59,580 nucleotides of DNA from Candidatus Bathyarchaeota archaeon (lineage in GTDB: Archaea; Thermoproteota; Bathyarchaeia; Bathyarchaeales; Bathycorpusculaceae). Where the stretch lies: NCBI GenBank assembly GCA_026414485.1, contig JAOAIX010000012.1, positions 1 to 59,580 of the forward strand, in the 5' to 3' direction. Within the stretch, counting starts at the first letter, position 1. Each line of letters starts with the position of its first letter. The notes under the pieces were generated by a model that did not search any database, was not told where the DNA came from, and was given only the letters and a program-made list of their open reading frames with translations. The translations under genes and the position numbers were made by a program. Below are positions 9,473 to 19,310 of the stretch, one piece after another.

Positions 9473-10663
9473 ATGAAAAAACTCCGCTTAGCAGTTTTCA
9501 ACACCCAACCCCCTCTGTTTCTTGGAGGCGTCGAACGCCGCATTCTGGAAACATCCAAACGACTAAAAAACGAAGTAACAACAACCATTTACAGCGGAAC
9601 CAAAGCTGGACTGAAAAAAATAACCAAACTCAACGACGTAACGCTGATTCCGCTTTTTAGCACTGACAAACTTTTCCCTTTAGACAACTGGACATTCAAC
9701 CAGACGCTGAAACAAAAAGTTAACTCCATCAAAGCCGACGTCTACGAAGTCCACACTGCTAGCGGCTACGGACTAATTGGTGCCTTCAAGAAAAACCACA
9801 TCAAGGCGGCAACCGTGCAGACCATCCACGGTGTACTAGCAGATGAATACGTCCAAGCCAACCTAAGAGGCGACCTATCTTTACGGTTCAAACTGGCTAA
9901 CCTCTTTATGAGGCAACTTGCAAAAAAAGAAGAAGAATCCGCAAAAAACGCAACCTTAATTGTAACCATAAGTGAGTACTCAAAGAAAAAAATTCTCGAA
10001 CACTACAACGTCGATCCAACCAAGATACGACTAGTTCCCAACGGCGTCGACACAGACAGGTTCAAACCTAGCGGCAACTGCAGCAACATTCGAAGGCACC
10101 TCAAGATAGGCACCAGACCAGTTGTGCTTTCCGTCGGCAGACTAATACCAAGAAAAGGCTTAGGTTACCTAGTGCAAGCAGCAAAAACCGTGGTGCTGCA
10201 TCATAAAAACACGCTGTTCCTTATTGTCGGCAACGGACCACTCAAAAAATCTTTAATTAAACAAGTAAAAACTGAGGGACTAACAGGTAACTTTGCTTTT
10301 CTGGGAGACGTCAGCGAAAATGACCTCGCTGAACTTTATCGCTGTGCAGACGTATTCGCGTTTCCGTCTATTCAAGAAGGACAAGGAATCGCTTTGTTAG
10401 AGGCACAGGCAACAGCCAAACCTGTGGTAGCGTTCAATGTAAGCGGCGTGGTGGAGGCGGTGCGGGCTGGTCAAACAGCGTTGCTGGTAAAGCCAGGTAA
10501 CAGTGACGCGTTCGCTGAAGGAATTTTGAAACTTTTGGCTGATGAAAATTTGAAATCAAAGATGGGCCTCGCAGGACGAGAATTTGTATGCAGCGAACTC
10601 TCATGGGACGTCTGTGCAAAAAAAATGCTTCAAGTTTACCATGAAGCCATAGAAAGTGTATAG
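9473..10663 (+). CDS. Family 4 glycosyltransferase (GT-B fold)
   Basis: About 396 residues. The N-terminal acceptor domain contains the PPLFLGGVERRI loop and the boundary motif VPNGVDTDRFKP near residue 190. The donor domain has LSVGRLIPRKGL and the nucleotide-sugar EX7E signature, EGQGIALLEAQATAKPVV. These are classic GT4 features of retaining glycosyltransferases acting on lipid-linked or free glycans. The ATG at 9473 is chosen because AAGGCG precedes it by 6 bases and the protein then begins at the family's first beta strand; the frame is also open from an ATG at 9431. It is convergent with the radical SAM gene, 4 bases apart. Composition is more balanced than in the genes to its left. Confidence 0.88.
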   Translation: MKKLRLAVFNTQPPLFLGGVERRILETSKRLKNEVTTTIYSGTKAGLKKITKLNDVTLIPLFSTDKLFPLDNWTFNQTLKQKVNSIKADVYEVHTASGYGLIGAFKKNHIKAATVQTIHGVLADEYVQANLRGDLSLRFKLANLFMRQLAKKEEESAKNATLIVTISEYSKKKILEHYNVDPTKIRLVPNGVDTDRFKPSGNCSNIRRHLKIGTRPVVLSVGRLIPRKGLGYLVQAAKTVVLHHKNTLFLIVGNGPLKKSLIKQVKTEGLTGNFAFLGDVSENDLAELYRCADVFAFPSIQEGQGIALLEAQATAKPVVAFNVSGVVEAVRAGQTALLVKPGNSDAFAEGILKLLADENLKSKMGLAGREFVCSELSWDVCAKKMLQVYHEAIESV

Positions 10664-10667
10664 CCTT

Positions 10668-12077
10668 TTATAGTCTTCTGGCTGCGCTGACGAGCTTAGG
10701 TATCTTCATGCGCCACAATAAGTGATTTAACGCTGTTTTTGCCATGATTTGGCTGTAAAAGTCCCGTTTGAATGCTTTACGGATAAAATAGGTGGGAGAG
10801 AGAAATTCATCGTAGAATTTGCCTCTTTCCTCGTCAATTTGCTGGGGCGACAACAGGGGGTTCTTGAAGACAGGCGACTGCTCGTCAAATTTGTTCCAGT
10901 CAGATGAAACTTCCCAGCCTAGCTGACGTAGTAACTCCAGCATTTCTGTTCCTGGGTAGGGGATAGCTTGGCATACATAGACAAAATCTGGCTTGGTGCG
11001 GCGGATGAACTGAAAAGTTTCTTGAAGCATCTGAGGGGTTTCACCTGGGTAACCTACAACCACGCTTATGGCAACGCTTATGCCGACTTGCTTGGCTAGT
11101 TGAATGGCCCATGCGTTTTGCTCGACAGTAGTTCGTTTTTTGACGGCGTCCAGCATTTTTTGGCTCCCTGACTCTACGCCAAAGTGGATGAGTTTGCAGT
11201 TGGCGTTTTTAAGTTTAGTGAGAATCTCTTTGTTAACTTGATCAACCCTTGTTCGGCAGTCCCACGGTAGGTCAAATTTGCGTGCCTTCATTTCGTCGCA
11301 GATAGTGTTCACACGCTTTTTGTCTATAGTGAAAGTGTCATCGTAGAAAGCGAAGACATCAGCGTTGTGTTCATCTCGTAGCCACTCAAGTTCGTCAAGA
11401 ACCTTAGTGGGACTTCGAGTGCGGAAGCTGGTGCCGCACATTTTTGATGCAAGACAAAACGTGCACTGGAAGGGGCACCCGCGACTCGTGATTATGGGCA
11501 AATAGTTTTTGCCTGCTATGCGATATTTTTCGAGAGGAAAATACTTGTATGCGGGGTGAGGGAGAGAATCGAGGTCTTCTATGAAGGCGCGGTCTTTGGT
11601 GTGGTAGACTTTGCCGTTTTTGCGGAAAGTGATGCCCTCAACTTTTCTGAGTTCTTCACGTTTTCCCTTTGAGAGGAGGTCTGCAAGTTCAAGCAGTGTT
11701 CTTTCCCCTTCACCTCGAACTACAACATCAACTTCGGGCGCTTCATTTAGGGTTTGCTCAGGTAACGCTGTGACATGGGGTCCACCTAGAACAGTGAGCG
11801 CTTCAGGAAGAACTTTTTTGGCAGTTTTAACAACTTCTACAGCTGGCCAGTAAGTGAGGGTAGAAGTCGTGACGCCAACGATGTCAGCGTTGGTTTTAGA
11901 AAGTTGAGTTTCGAGTTGTTGTGGTGAAGGCTTAAAAATTTGGCAGTCAATTACGTTGACATCATACTGGTTTTCCTCTAAAACCGCTGCTAAATAGCCA
12001 AGCCCCAGCGGAATGAAAAGTGATTGAGGCGCCCCTTTAGGGTAAGGCGGGTTAACCAAGGTTACTTTTGCCTTCAC
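10668..12077 (-). CDS. B12-binding-domain radical SAM enzyme (class B type)
   Basis: A 469-residue protein. The N-terminal about 150 residues form a cobalamin-binding Rossmann domain (start KVTLVNPPYP, IDCQ near residue 45, TVLGGPHVTALPE near 97, VVRGEGERTL near 120). The radical SAM motif is SRGCPFQCTFC (CxxxCxxC) near residue 200, and DDTFTIDKKRV follows. The C-terminal tail is the usual substrate-specific part. Family members methylate unreactive carbons or form and cleave C-C bonds; the substrate here is unknown. The start is GTG with GAGGAA 6 bases upstream. It is a more distant paralogue of the tandem pair at 40949-43852. Confidence 0.88.
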   Translation of the reverse strand: MKAKVTLVNPPYPKGAPQSLFIPLGLGYLAAVLEENQYDVNVIDCQIFKPSPQQLETQLSKTNADIVGVTTSTLTYWPAVEVVKTAKKVLPEALTVLGGPHVTALPEQTLNEAPEVDVVVRGEGERTLLELADLLSKGKREELRKVEGITFRKNGKVYHTKDRAFIEDLDSLPHPAYKYFPLEKYRIAGKNYLPIITSRGCPFQCTFCLASKMCGTSFRTRSPTKVLDELEWLRDEHNADVFAFYDDTFTIDKKRVNTICDEMKARKFDLPWDCRTRVDQVNKEILTKLKNANCKLIHFGVESGSQKMLDAVKKRTTVEQNAWAIQLAKQVGISVAISVVVGYPGETPQMLQETFQFIRRTKPDFVYVCQAIPYPGTEMLELLRQLGWEVSSDWNKFDEQSPVFKNPLLSPQQIDEERGKFYDEFLSPTYFIRKAFKRDFYSQIMAKTALNHLLWRMKIPKLVSAARRL

Positions 12078-12208
12078 GTTTTTTCCTCATAAGGTTATTT
12101 GTCTGAGTTTTGACGTGGCGCGAGCTATTATGTGTTTTGTAAGGACACCCGTTTGTAAGCAAATGTTTTTTAAAGTAACCTGCTCCAAAATTCACAATAA
12201 CTTGTCTC

Positions 12209-13768
12209 TTGGTGTCACAGGTGGCGGCGGATTTAGTTCTTTTAGGCGGAAATGTTTTGACTATGAATCACCTAAAGCCACAAGCAGAGGCCATAGCAAT
12301 TAAAGGCGGTCACATTATCAAAGTTGGCAGTGACCGAGAAGTCAAACCGTTAATTGGCAAAGCTACACGTGTTATCGAGTTGAACGGCAAAACCGTGCTA
12401 CCGGGCTTTATTGATACCCATGTGCATGTGGTGGATTTTGCTAGGTTGCTTATGTGGCTAGACGTTACGGACGTAGACTCTATCGCTGAGTTGCAGAGGC
12501 GCATTAAAGAACACCTTTACAAAAGCACCTTGAACGATTGGATTGTTGGAAGAGGCTGGGATGATACAAGGTTTGCTGAGCAGCGTATGCCGAATCGCTT
12601 TGATTTAGACGCAGTTGCGCCTGACAACCCTGTGATCATGTATTATAAGTGTGGACCACTTTGCGTCGTAAACAGCAAGGCACTGGAGTTGGCAGCTATA
12701 ACAAAAACCACTCCCGACCCCATAGACGGCATAATCGACAGGGATGTAAGCACCTGTGAACCTACAGGCATTTTGCGAGGTACTGCCACAAATCTGGTTT
12801 TCAAAAAAGTACCTGAACCTACCTTTGAAAAACTGGTGGAAACGACGGCTTTGGCACTACAAAAAATTGTGTCAACAGGCATAACCACTATCCACTGGTT
12901 AGCTACGTCAGAGGTTGATCTTGACATTCTGAAACATTTAGCAGAGAAGAAACAGGTGCCACTCTATATCTACCTAGTTATCCCTCTAAGTTTGATGGGC
13001 CCTCAAATTTCCAAATTACCACAAAATGACTTTGTGAAGATTGGTGGCGTAGAGATCTTGGTGGATGGTTATCTGTCTTCAGGAACTGCGGCGCTTTCTG
13101 AACAATACTCTAATGCCCAATCAATGAACACTAACTTACTTTGCACAAATGCCCAGCTAAAGGAGACTATTAAAAAAGTAGTTAATTCAGGGCTTCAAGT
13201 GATCATACACGCGATGGGCGACAAAGCAATAGATGTGGCCCTTAACGCTCTTGAGGCGGTTAATGTAAAAAGTCGACCCCGTATAGATCAACCTGCTCTT
13301 TTCAACCCTAACCTTATTGAACGCCTCAAAAACCAAAACGTTGTTCTCTCAGTACAACCGGTAGTGGGGGAATCAGAATTCACAGTGTACGCCGCTATAG
13401 AAAGGTTGGGTAAAGAACGCGCAAGATGGCTCTACCCTCTCAAAACCCTCTTTGAGTCAGGCATCTATGTTTGTGGTGGAAGCGACTGTCCAATGGAGCC
13501 CCTAAATCCTCTCCTAGCGATTCAGTCGGCAGTAAAAAGGCAATTCTTCCCCGAGGAAGAACTTACCCTCAATGAAGCACTACAAATGTACACAATAAAT
13601 GCTGCATATGCATCCAATGAAGAAAACAAGAAAGGCTCAATAGAAGAACATAAACAAGCCGACTTAACCATACTTTCAGAACCATTATACACCTTAAACC
13701 TAAACAAAATCAGCAATATTTCAGTAGAGAGAGTAATAATAAGAGGAAAACTGTTCGAAAATACCTAG
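12209..13768 (+). CDS. YtcJ-like metal-dependent amidohydrolase
   Basis: A 519-residue amidohydrolase-superfamily protein of the YtcJ/exoenzyme-regulatory type. It has the N-terminal small beta domain (DLVLLGGNVLTMN), the metal motif GFIDTHVHVVDF (HxH) near residue 72, HAMGDKAIDVAL near 333, and GGSDCPMEPLNPLLAI near 424, which supplies the metal-binding Asp. It would hydrolyse an amide or lactam bond; the substrate is not predictable. Start codons TTG (12209), GTG (12212) and GTG (12221) are all possible and none has a clear ribosome-binding site. It is divergent from the radical SAM gene over a 131-base gap. Confidence 0.85.
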   Translation: MVSQVAADLVLLGGNVLTMNHLKPQAEAIAIKGGHIIKVGSDREVKPLIGKATRVIELNGKTVLPGFIDTHVHVVDFARLLMWLDVTDVDSIAELQRRIKEHLYKSTLNDWIVGRGWDDTRFAEQRMPNRFDLDAVAPDNPVIMYYKCGPLCVVNSKALELAAITKTTPDPIDGIIDRDVSTCEPTGILRGTATNLVFKKVPEPTFEKLVETTALALQKIVSTGITTIHWLATSEVDLDILKHLAEKKQVPLYIYLVIPLSLMGPQISKLPQNDFVKIGGVEILVDGYLSSGTAALSEQYSNAQSMNTNLLCTNAQLKETIKKVVNSGLQVIIHAMGDKAIDVALNALEAVNVKSRPRIDQPALFNPNLIERLKNQNVVLSVQPVVGESEFTVYAAIERLGKERARWLYPLKTLFESGIYVCGGSDCPMEPLNPLLAIQSAVKRQFFPEEELTLNEALQMYTINAAYASNEENKKGSIEEHKQADLTILSEPLYTLNLNKISNISVERVIIRGKLFENT

Positions 13769-13846
13769 GCTTAAAGTAGTAACAACAAAAACAGTTAATA
13801 CCTCCAAGCAATACAACCAACACAAGACAAAGAGAGGAAACTACCC

Positions 13847-14608
13847 GTGCCCCTTGTATTCATAATTGGAACTGCAGGTTCAGGTAAATCTAACTTTACC
13901 GCCGCCTTAAGCGATTGGCTTAGAATGAATAAACAAGATGTCGCCACTGTCAACCTAGACGCTGGCGCACTCAAGCTTCCCTATCAACCAGATATAGACG
14001 TACGTAACTATGTTGACGCAACAGACATAATGGAAAGGTACGGGTTAGGTCCTAACGGCGCGGCTGTTATGGCTGCTGATCTAATTGCTGACGAGTGCAC
14101 CAACCTTGCACGTGATGTAGAGGAAGCACACGCTGACCTTACAATTGTAGACACGCCAGGGCAAATGGAGCTTTTTGCCTTTCGCGCAGCAGGTCCATAC
14201 ATTGTTAACGAACTTACCAAAGAACAAAAAGCCCTTATCTACCTCTTCGACGCGGTTTTCAGCGCCAATCCCCTCAACTACGTTAGCAACATGTTCCTTG
14301 CAGCTGCAGTATACAACCGTTTTCTTCAACCTCAATTTCATCTTCTCAGTAAAATTGATCTTCTCCCCAAAAAAACTGTTAACCAAATTATCGACTGGTC
14401 CAAAAGCCCAAATGCCCTAGAAAATGCTATCGAAGAAAAACTTGAGGACACAAAGCGGTTGTTCAGCCGTAACATGTTGAAGGTAATTGCCAAACTTGGT
14501 ATACAATTTCCATTAACTCCTGTTTCATCGAAAACCAACGAGGGGCTTATAGCCACTAACTCAATACTTGAACGAATTCTCATGCAGGGAGAAAAATATA
14601 CCACCTAA
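13847..14608 (+). CDS. GPN-loop GTPase
   Basis: A 253-residue GTPase of the GPN family. G1 is GTAGSGKS (residues 7-14), the defining insertion GLGPNGAA lies near residue 66, G3 is DTPGQMEL near 103, and the base-specificity motif is SKIDLL near 167. In eukaryotes GPN proteins chaperone RNA polymerase II assembly and nuclear import; the archaeal Pab0955-type enzyme is a homodimeric GTPase of uncertain role. GTG start with GAGAGG 8-13 bases upstream. It is convergent with the DUF4443 gene (12 bases apart). Confidence 0.92.
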   Translation: MPLVFIIGTAGSGKSNFTAALSDWLRMNKQDVATVNLDAGALKLPYQPDIDVRNYVDATDIMERYGLGPNGAAVMAADLIADECTNLARDVEEAHADLTIVDTPGQMELFAFRAAGPYIVNELTKEQKALIYLFDAVFSANPLNYVSNMFLAAAVYNRFLQPQFHLLSKIDLLPKKTVNQIIDWSKSPNALENAIEEKLEDTKRLFSRNMLKVIAKLGIQFPLTPVSSKTNEGLIATNSILERILMQGEKYTT

Positions 14609-14619
14609 CGCGACATAGT

Positions 14620-15240
14620 TTAACCATCCAACAATGTCCAGCCTGCAGCGAATGCACCCCGCTTTGCTTTCAACAACGAATCCCCCCCAGCCACCACAAT
14701 AACATCATTTTCTTCAGGTTTTAGCAAACCTAAAATAACGTGGGAAGCCTCAGGGAACTGGACTTCAATACTCTCACTCACGCCGCCAATCCGCAGATGC
14801 CCCTCTTGGCAAACAACAACTAGGCAGCGTCGTGCACCTGCAATTATAGCTGCATCACGTTGATCAATACCAGACTTTACTTTATGTCCACAATTCTTCA
14901 CTAAAAACCCAAAATTAAAATCTGAACTCGTTAGCGCCGTTTGTGGAACTTCCACCCGCTGTGGAAACGCCTCTTCAAACTGTCTCCATATACGCTTACC
15001 TTTTGCAGTCAAACTACACCCCGTTTTCGAAGTTACAATCAAACCTGCATCCATAAGTCGACTGATGATCGTTCGTACGGCTCCCTCCCCAACGTTTAAC
15101 TTCTCAGCTAACTTGCTCCGTCCCAGAGGGCGTTCAGACATTAACTCTAACGCATAATAAATATGAAATACCGTAAAAGTGGTGTTAGGTCCTGGCGCCT
15201 TAGTACCTGCCAAGCCTGAAATGAATCTTTTTAGCGTCAA
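14620..15240 (-). CDS. DUF4443-type winged-helix protein
   Basis: A 206-residue protein with an N-terminal winged-helix domain: RSKLAEKLNVGEGAVRTII is the recognition-helix region near residues 41-60 and SRLMDAGLI the wing side. The C-terminal about 110 residues (KSGIDQRDAAIIAGARRC, VILGLLKPEENDVIVVAGG) match what I know as the archaeal DUF4443 ligand-binding-like domain. It is probably a transcription regulator. The neighbouring pairing with a GPN GTPase is convergent, so a shared operon is excluded. Confidence 0.75.
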   Translation of the reverse strand: MTLKRFISGLAGTKAPGPNTTFTVFHIYYALELMSERPLGRSKLAEKLNVGEGAVRTIISRLMDAGLIVTSKTGCSLTAKGKRIWRQFEEAFPQRVEVPQTALTSSDFNFGFLVKNCGHKVKSGIDQRDAAIIAGARRCLVVVCQEGHLRIGGVSESIEVQFPEASHVILGLLKPEENDVIVVAGGDSLLKAKRGAFAAGWTLLDG

Positions 15241-15516
15241 AGTAATCCTCCCCTCTATTCAACTATTAAACGACCATATTATTATAATTAATTCACCTCC
15301 TTTTTCAAAGATTACTCAAAAATTCAGCACCCGACTACTCTGAGACACTTAGACGTCTTGCCACTCTGCATTACTTTTCATCTTGAAATTGTTTTTTCCG
15401 TTTCCACGCGCGCCCCGTTTTCACCGCAGATTTAAACCCACCACAGTTTTAGATCAATCTTCTACCCATTTTTTACTTTACAAATTGTCTTGTAATCAAA
15501 TCCTATAGGTGAAACT

Positions 15517-15541
15517 TATAGGCAAGCATTACTCGCCTATA
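15517..15541. terminator. Inverted repeat at the 3' end of the aminopeptidase gene
   Basis: TATAGGC and GCCTATA form a perfect 7-bp stem with an 11-base loop, overlapping the stop codon of the minus-strand aminopeptidase gene. A related CCTATAGG lies 10 bases further along. It may be a 3'-end structure; archaeal terminators do not require hairpins, so the call is weak. Confidence 0.25.
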
Positions 15542-16544
15542 GGCTCACAAAAAGGCCATCACTCATAACTTTTAGTGAGGCGCCATTTTTGTAAGTGACA
15601 GTAATGGTGGGTTTAGAAATCAAAAAATCCATGTGATTAATTGACTTGTTCTCCCCGCCTGGCATGTTGACATTATCACCAAACGCCACATGCACTGTGC
15701 CCAACATTTTTTCCGCCTCCAAAAACTCTTCAGTAAACCGAGCTTTTGGATTTATCCCAAACGCAAATTCACCCACAACTTTTGCCATTTCATCCACGTG
15801 AAGTGCATCCTCTACTCGCCGTAGTACCTCCACATTCTCAGAAGTTATGCTGTCAACTTTTCCCTCTTTGACCTTCATTATAATAGGTGTATTTAATGGA
15901 CCAATACCCCCCACCGCTAAATCACACACTAAATTTCCCTCCAGCGAGTCCTCTTCAGGCGCAACAATAACTTCGCCTGTGGGAAGATTCATCCACTTCA
16001 TAATATTCCAGTCCAAACGTGTATCCGTAAAAAACTGTCTATCTTTAACACTTAAACTAAGTTTAGTCCCCGCGGGATTTGTTATTTCTATTTTGTGAGC
16101 ATCTTGCAATTTTTCTATTAACTTTTCAGCAAAGCACTGCATTTTCTGATGTTCTTTTACAGTTAAAGCCAGCCCTCCATCTGTCAGCATATCTAAAGTT
16201 ATTCCTGGACAGTGTCCAAGACGCGTTTTGTGGTCTTCAGTTTCTAAACGTATAATCTTTATTCTGAACGGTGTTTCTTCTCTTGAACCTCTGAAAATAT
16301 TTAAGAAAATGTCAGGTCGATGCGTTGTAAAATACTTAATTAACAATTGAGGTACTTCTGTTCTACAGTCAGTAGTTGTCTTTAAAACTACAAGCTTTAC
16401 GTGTAGCTTGAGACTTTCCGCGCCTCTTTTGAACGCTTTGCCTGTTTCAATTTTTTCTTCATCGCAAAAAACCACTATCTTTTCGTTTTCTTTTGCTTCC
16501 AGCACAACTTGAAGAGCGTTCCTCGCAGCTTCCCACGCATTCAT
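15537..16544 (-). CDS. M29-like metallo-aminopeptidase
   Basis: About 335 residues, of the AmpS/thermophilic aminopeptidase type. Recognisable segments are NLPTGEVIVAPEEDS near residue 186, where the Glu residues bind metal, GEFAFGINPKARF near 258, GTVHVAFGDNVNMPGG near 284 and SINHMDFLI near 304; His, Glu and Asp in these build the two-metal site. It would release N-terminal amino acids from peptides in the cytoplasm. The longer frame starts with TTG at 16571, but ATG at 16544 is preferred: a TATA-like ACTTTATT lies 27-35 bases upstream, which fits a leaderless transcript. It is divergent from metK. Confidence 0.75.
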   Translation of the reverse strand: MNAWEAARNALQVVLEAKENEKIVVFCDEEKIETGKAFKRGAESLKLHVKLVVLKTTTDCRTEVPQLLIKYFTTHRPDIFLNIFRGSREETPFRIKIIRLETEDHKTRLGHCPGITLDMLTDGGLALTVKEHQKMQCFAEKLIEKLQDAHKIEITNPAGTKLSLSVKDRQFFTDTRLDWNIMKWMNLPTGEVIVAPEEDSLEGNLVCDLAVGGIGPLNTPIIMKVKEGKVDSITSENVEVLRRVEDALHVDEMAKVVGEFAFGINPKARFTEEFLEAEKMLGTVHVAFGDNVNMPGGENKSINHMDFLISKPTITVTYKNGASLKVMSDGLFVSL

Positions 16545-16679
16545 CGTGAAACCATACTTTAAATGCAGCAATAAAGTTTTTCATATTGAGACATTTTGGT
16601 ATCTTAGTGGTCTAAATGTTGATTTTTGTAGAAAACCTTTTAAGAAAAACTACAAGTTGTAACTCTCATTACAAGAAAC

Positions 16680-17861
16680 ATGAAGGATGCAAAAATGAAG
16701 AAAAATGGTAAATATCTTTTCACTTCAGAATCTGTGGGTGAAGGTCACCCTGACAAAGTTGCTGACCAAATCTCTGACAGCGTTTTAGATGCTATTCTTC
16801 ATCAAGACCCAAAAGCAAGAGTTGACTGCGAAACCTTGGTTATGCAAGGTACAGTGGTAGTGACGGGTCAAATTACAACTTCATGTTATGTAAATATTCC
16901 AAAAATTGTTCGCCAAACCCTCCGCGAAATAGGCTTTGACAACGCAAAAGACGGTTTAGACTGGGAAACCTGTGGTGTTCTTGTTTCAATAACTGAGCAG
17001 TCTCCAGATATCGCGCAGGGTGTTAACGAGAGTAAAGACCACGAGCAAGGCGCAGGTGACCAAGGCATGGTCTTCGGCTACGCTACAAACGAGACCAAAG
17101 AACTAATGCCTTTACCTATTATGTTGGCACATAAGCTTGTGAAGCGCCTATCGGACTGTCGTAAACAAAAAATCATGCCGTATCTCCGACCTGACTGCAA
17201 ATCTCAAGTTACAGTAGAGTATGTTAACGGCAAACCCAAACGTGTAACTGCTGTTGTTATAGCTGCTCAACATACAGAACAAGTGGACAAGAAAACTTTA
17301 GACGCGGAAGTGATCGAAAAGGTAGTAAAACATGTAATTCCTGCTGAGCTGCTCAGCGCCGACACCAAGTTCATCATAAATGGCACTGGCAGATTCGTAG
17401 TCGGCGGAACATTGGCAGACTCCGGTCTAACAGGCAGAAAAATAATCGTCGATACCTACGGCGGTGTAGGTAGCCACGGTGGTGGATGCTTCTCCGGCAA
17501 AGACCCATCCAAAGTGGACCGCTCAGGTTGCTACATGGCACGTTACATAGCTAAGAACATTGTTGCAGCAGGTTTAGCCGATCAATGTGAGGTTCAAATT
17601 AGCTATGCCATAGGCGTCGCTCAACCAATTAGCGTTTTAGTCAACACATTTGAAACAGGGAAAATTCCTGATGAAGAAATTCTGGAATTAGTAAAAAAAC
17701 ACTTTGATATGCGACCCAAAGCCATCATCGACCATCTACAGTTGCTCCGACCCATCTACAGAAAAACTGCCGTTTTTGGGCACTTCGGCAGAACAGATAT
17801 AGAATTACCTTGGGAAAAAACTGACAAGGCAGCTGAATTGGCAAAAGCGCTGAAAAAATAA
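16680..17861 (+). CDS. metK: S-adenosylmethionine synthetase, bacterial/eukaryotic type
   Basis: A 393-residue MetK (COG0192 type) that makes SAM from methionine and ATP. It carries [17 protein letters not shown] near residue 17 (ATP and Mg binding), [12 protein letters not shown] near 122, and the glycine-rich loop [20 protein letters not shown] near 260. Most archaea instead use the unrelated-looking archaeal MAT (COG1812), so this gene suggests transfer from bacteria or an uncommon lineage trait. No archaeal-type copy occurs in the window. SAM feeds the four radical SAM enzymes and the PCM and Trm5 methyltransferases encoded nearby. A second ATG lies at 16695. Confidence 0.95.
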   Translation: MKDAKMKKNGKYLFTSESVGEGHPDKVADQISDSVLDAILHQDPKARVDCETLVMQGTVVVTGQITTSCYVNIPKIVRQTLREIGFDNAKDGLDWETCGVLVSITEQSPDIAQGVNESKDHEQGAGDQGMVFGYATNETKELMPLPIMLAHKLVKRLSDCRKQKIMPYLRPDCKSQVTVEYVNGKPKRVTAVVIAAQHTEQVDKKTLDAEVIEKVVKHVIPAELLSADTKFIINGTGRFVVGGTLADSGLTGRKIIVDTYGGVGSHGGGCFSGKDPSKVDRSGCYMARYIAKNIVAAGLADQCEVQISYAIGVAQPISVLVNTFETGKIPDEEILELVKKHFDMRPKAIIDHLQLLRPIYRKTAVFGHFGRTDIELPWEKTDKAAELAKALKK

Positions 17862-18150
17862 AGCTTACAGAAACGACGAGCTTACCCCTATCCTCTGTCC
17901 TTTTATTTTAGCGTCCTTTTCTGTGGAATATGCATACCTTCCTTTTTATACCGCACCACGAAGTTTAAGTTGACATATCGAGAAGGTCCAATGGTTGTGT
18001 ATTACTTAATTCTTTATGCCTCTTGTTAACTAATATTTCTATTTCGAATGGCCAACAAGGCTTTTTCCGAACCTGAATATTTTTCTATTTTAGGTTTATA
18101 GGGTTGATTAGTTCCTAAAGCAAAAATGCTTTTAAATTCTAAACGAGTGT

Positions 18151-19059
18151 CTACTGCAGATCTTTCTCCCATTTTGAAATTAAATCTAGTACCTCTTGTA
18201 CAGGTTGAACCCCATAACTTCTTAGTTGCTCCCGCAGTCGAACTTGGTTGATTATTGCCTTCTGATAATTTCTTATCTGTTCAGAATCGCCTGTTAAGTA
18301 GAGTATACCATCTATACCTGCCCTAGCACAGCGAACACTAACAGTCAAAAGTTCAGCAGGTGTCGGGACATCTGTGGGTAAGTCCCCTGGACCAAAAACA
18401 TAAAGGCTGATGTACATGGGTTTTTTCAGGATTTTTTTAAAGCCGCGGCTCAAGGTTTCCCAGTACCACGGAGTAGCGTAGTTTTTGCTGAACATCACGA
18501 CATTAAAAGCGTCAGCGTATTTGGCAAGTTCATCAAAATCAACACCATAACGTTCAATCGAGTTTACAGGGTCTGGTTGAACGCAAAGTATAAGTTCGTT
18601 TTTTACGCGTTCCCGAATTTGTGCGACGTAATCTGTCACTTCTTTTCTTCGCCAATCCAGCCAACTTAACCCGCTTTTCTTCCAAAGCTCTTCACATCGA
18701 GGGCAACTGCAATTTCCAAGTTCAGCAAAGTAGAAACTGTTGAGCCAAACACCAAGTGAGTGGTTATCTACCATTTCAATATAGTCCAGCTGTTCAGCCC
18801 TGTGTTCAGGCTGTGTTGCACATACAGTATTCCAGTAAATGTTAAAGTTGTTATTTCCAATACGTGCAGGACCCACAGGTGATTGACTTATCCACTCTGG
18901 ATGTTCGTGGGTTGCCACGTTGTCTGCGAAAATTGCTACGTTGCTATGCATGTCTGCTTCCGGCATGATCCTTTTACCTACTTCTGTTTTTACACGTAGC
19001 AAGTGAAAATCAAAGCCTTCTGCTTTTTGTGGTTCAAAAACGTATGAGCCGAACTTCAA
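18151..19059 (-). CDS. CxCPRC-family protein, copy 1 (putative TIM-barrel, function unknown)
   Basis: A 302-residue cytoplasmic-looking protein, no signal peptide. It shares a framework with the genes at 48430-49314 and 50738-51637: N-terminal MKFGSYVFEPQKAEGFDF, a mid-protein NCSCPRC cysteine cluster near residues 118-124, SGLSWLDWRRKEVTDY right after it, PDP and ERYGVDFDELAKYAD near 165-185, YATPWYWETL near 195, and a C-terminal LISKWEKDL. The spacing of strands and the CxCPxC-W block resemble glycoside-hydrolase-like TIM barrels, but no catalytic acid pair can be assigned. The cysteines could bind a metal. TTG start; AAGGTG lies about 12 bases upstream. Confidence 0.7.
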   Translation of the reverse strand: MKFGSYVFEPQKAEGFDFHLLRVKTEVGKRIMPEADMHSNVAIFADNVATHEHPEWISQSPVGPARIGNNNFNIYWNTVCATQPEHRAEQLDYIEMVDNHSLGVWLNSFYFAELGNCSCPRCEELWKKSGLSWLDWRRKEVTDYVAQIRERVKNELILCVQPDPVNSIERYGVDFDELAKYADAFNVVMFSKNYATPWYWETLSRGFKKILKKPMYISLYVFGPGDLPTDVPTPAELLTVSVRCARAGIDGILYLTGDSEQIRNYQKAIINQVRLREQLRSYGVQPVQEVLDLISKWEKDLQ

Positions 19060-19279
19060 AATTACAGCACCTTTTTATCTCGAAAGGAACGTCGGCGTAA
19101 TTATAAAGTTTTATGAAAGTGAGTCTATCTCTTTATTGTTTCTTGGTTACTTTTTGTCGAAGTGCTGTAAGCACGTGGTAAAACACGTCTATTGCACAAA
19201 CAAAGAAACGCTCCGTTTAAATCATAACTAAAATGTTTAGAGGCAGAGCCTAAAATACCACATACATTTTTAAGCATTA

Positions 19280-19293
19280 AAAATATTATATAA
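19280..19293 (+). promoter_or_regulatory. TATA box of the histidine kinase gene
   Basis: The A/T run AAATATTATATAAA is centred about 25 bases before the ATG pair at 19311/19314, the spacing expected for a leaderless archaeal transcript. This favours ATG 19311 over the upstream TTG 19296. Confidence 0.45.
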
Positions 19294-19310
19294 AATTGCT
19301 TTTGACCCAT

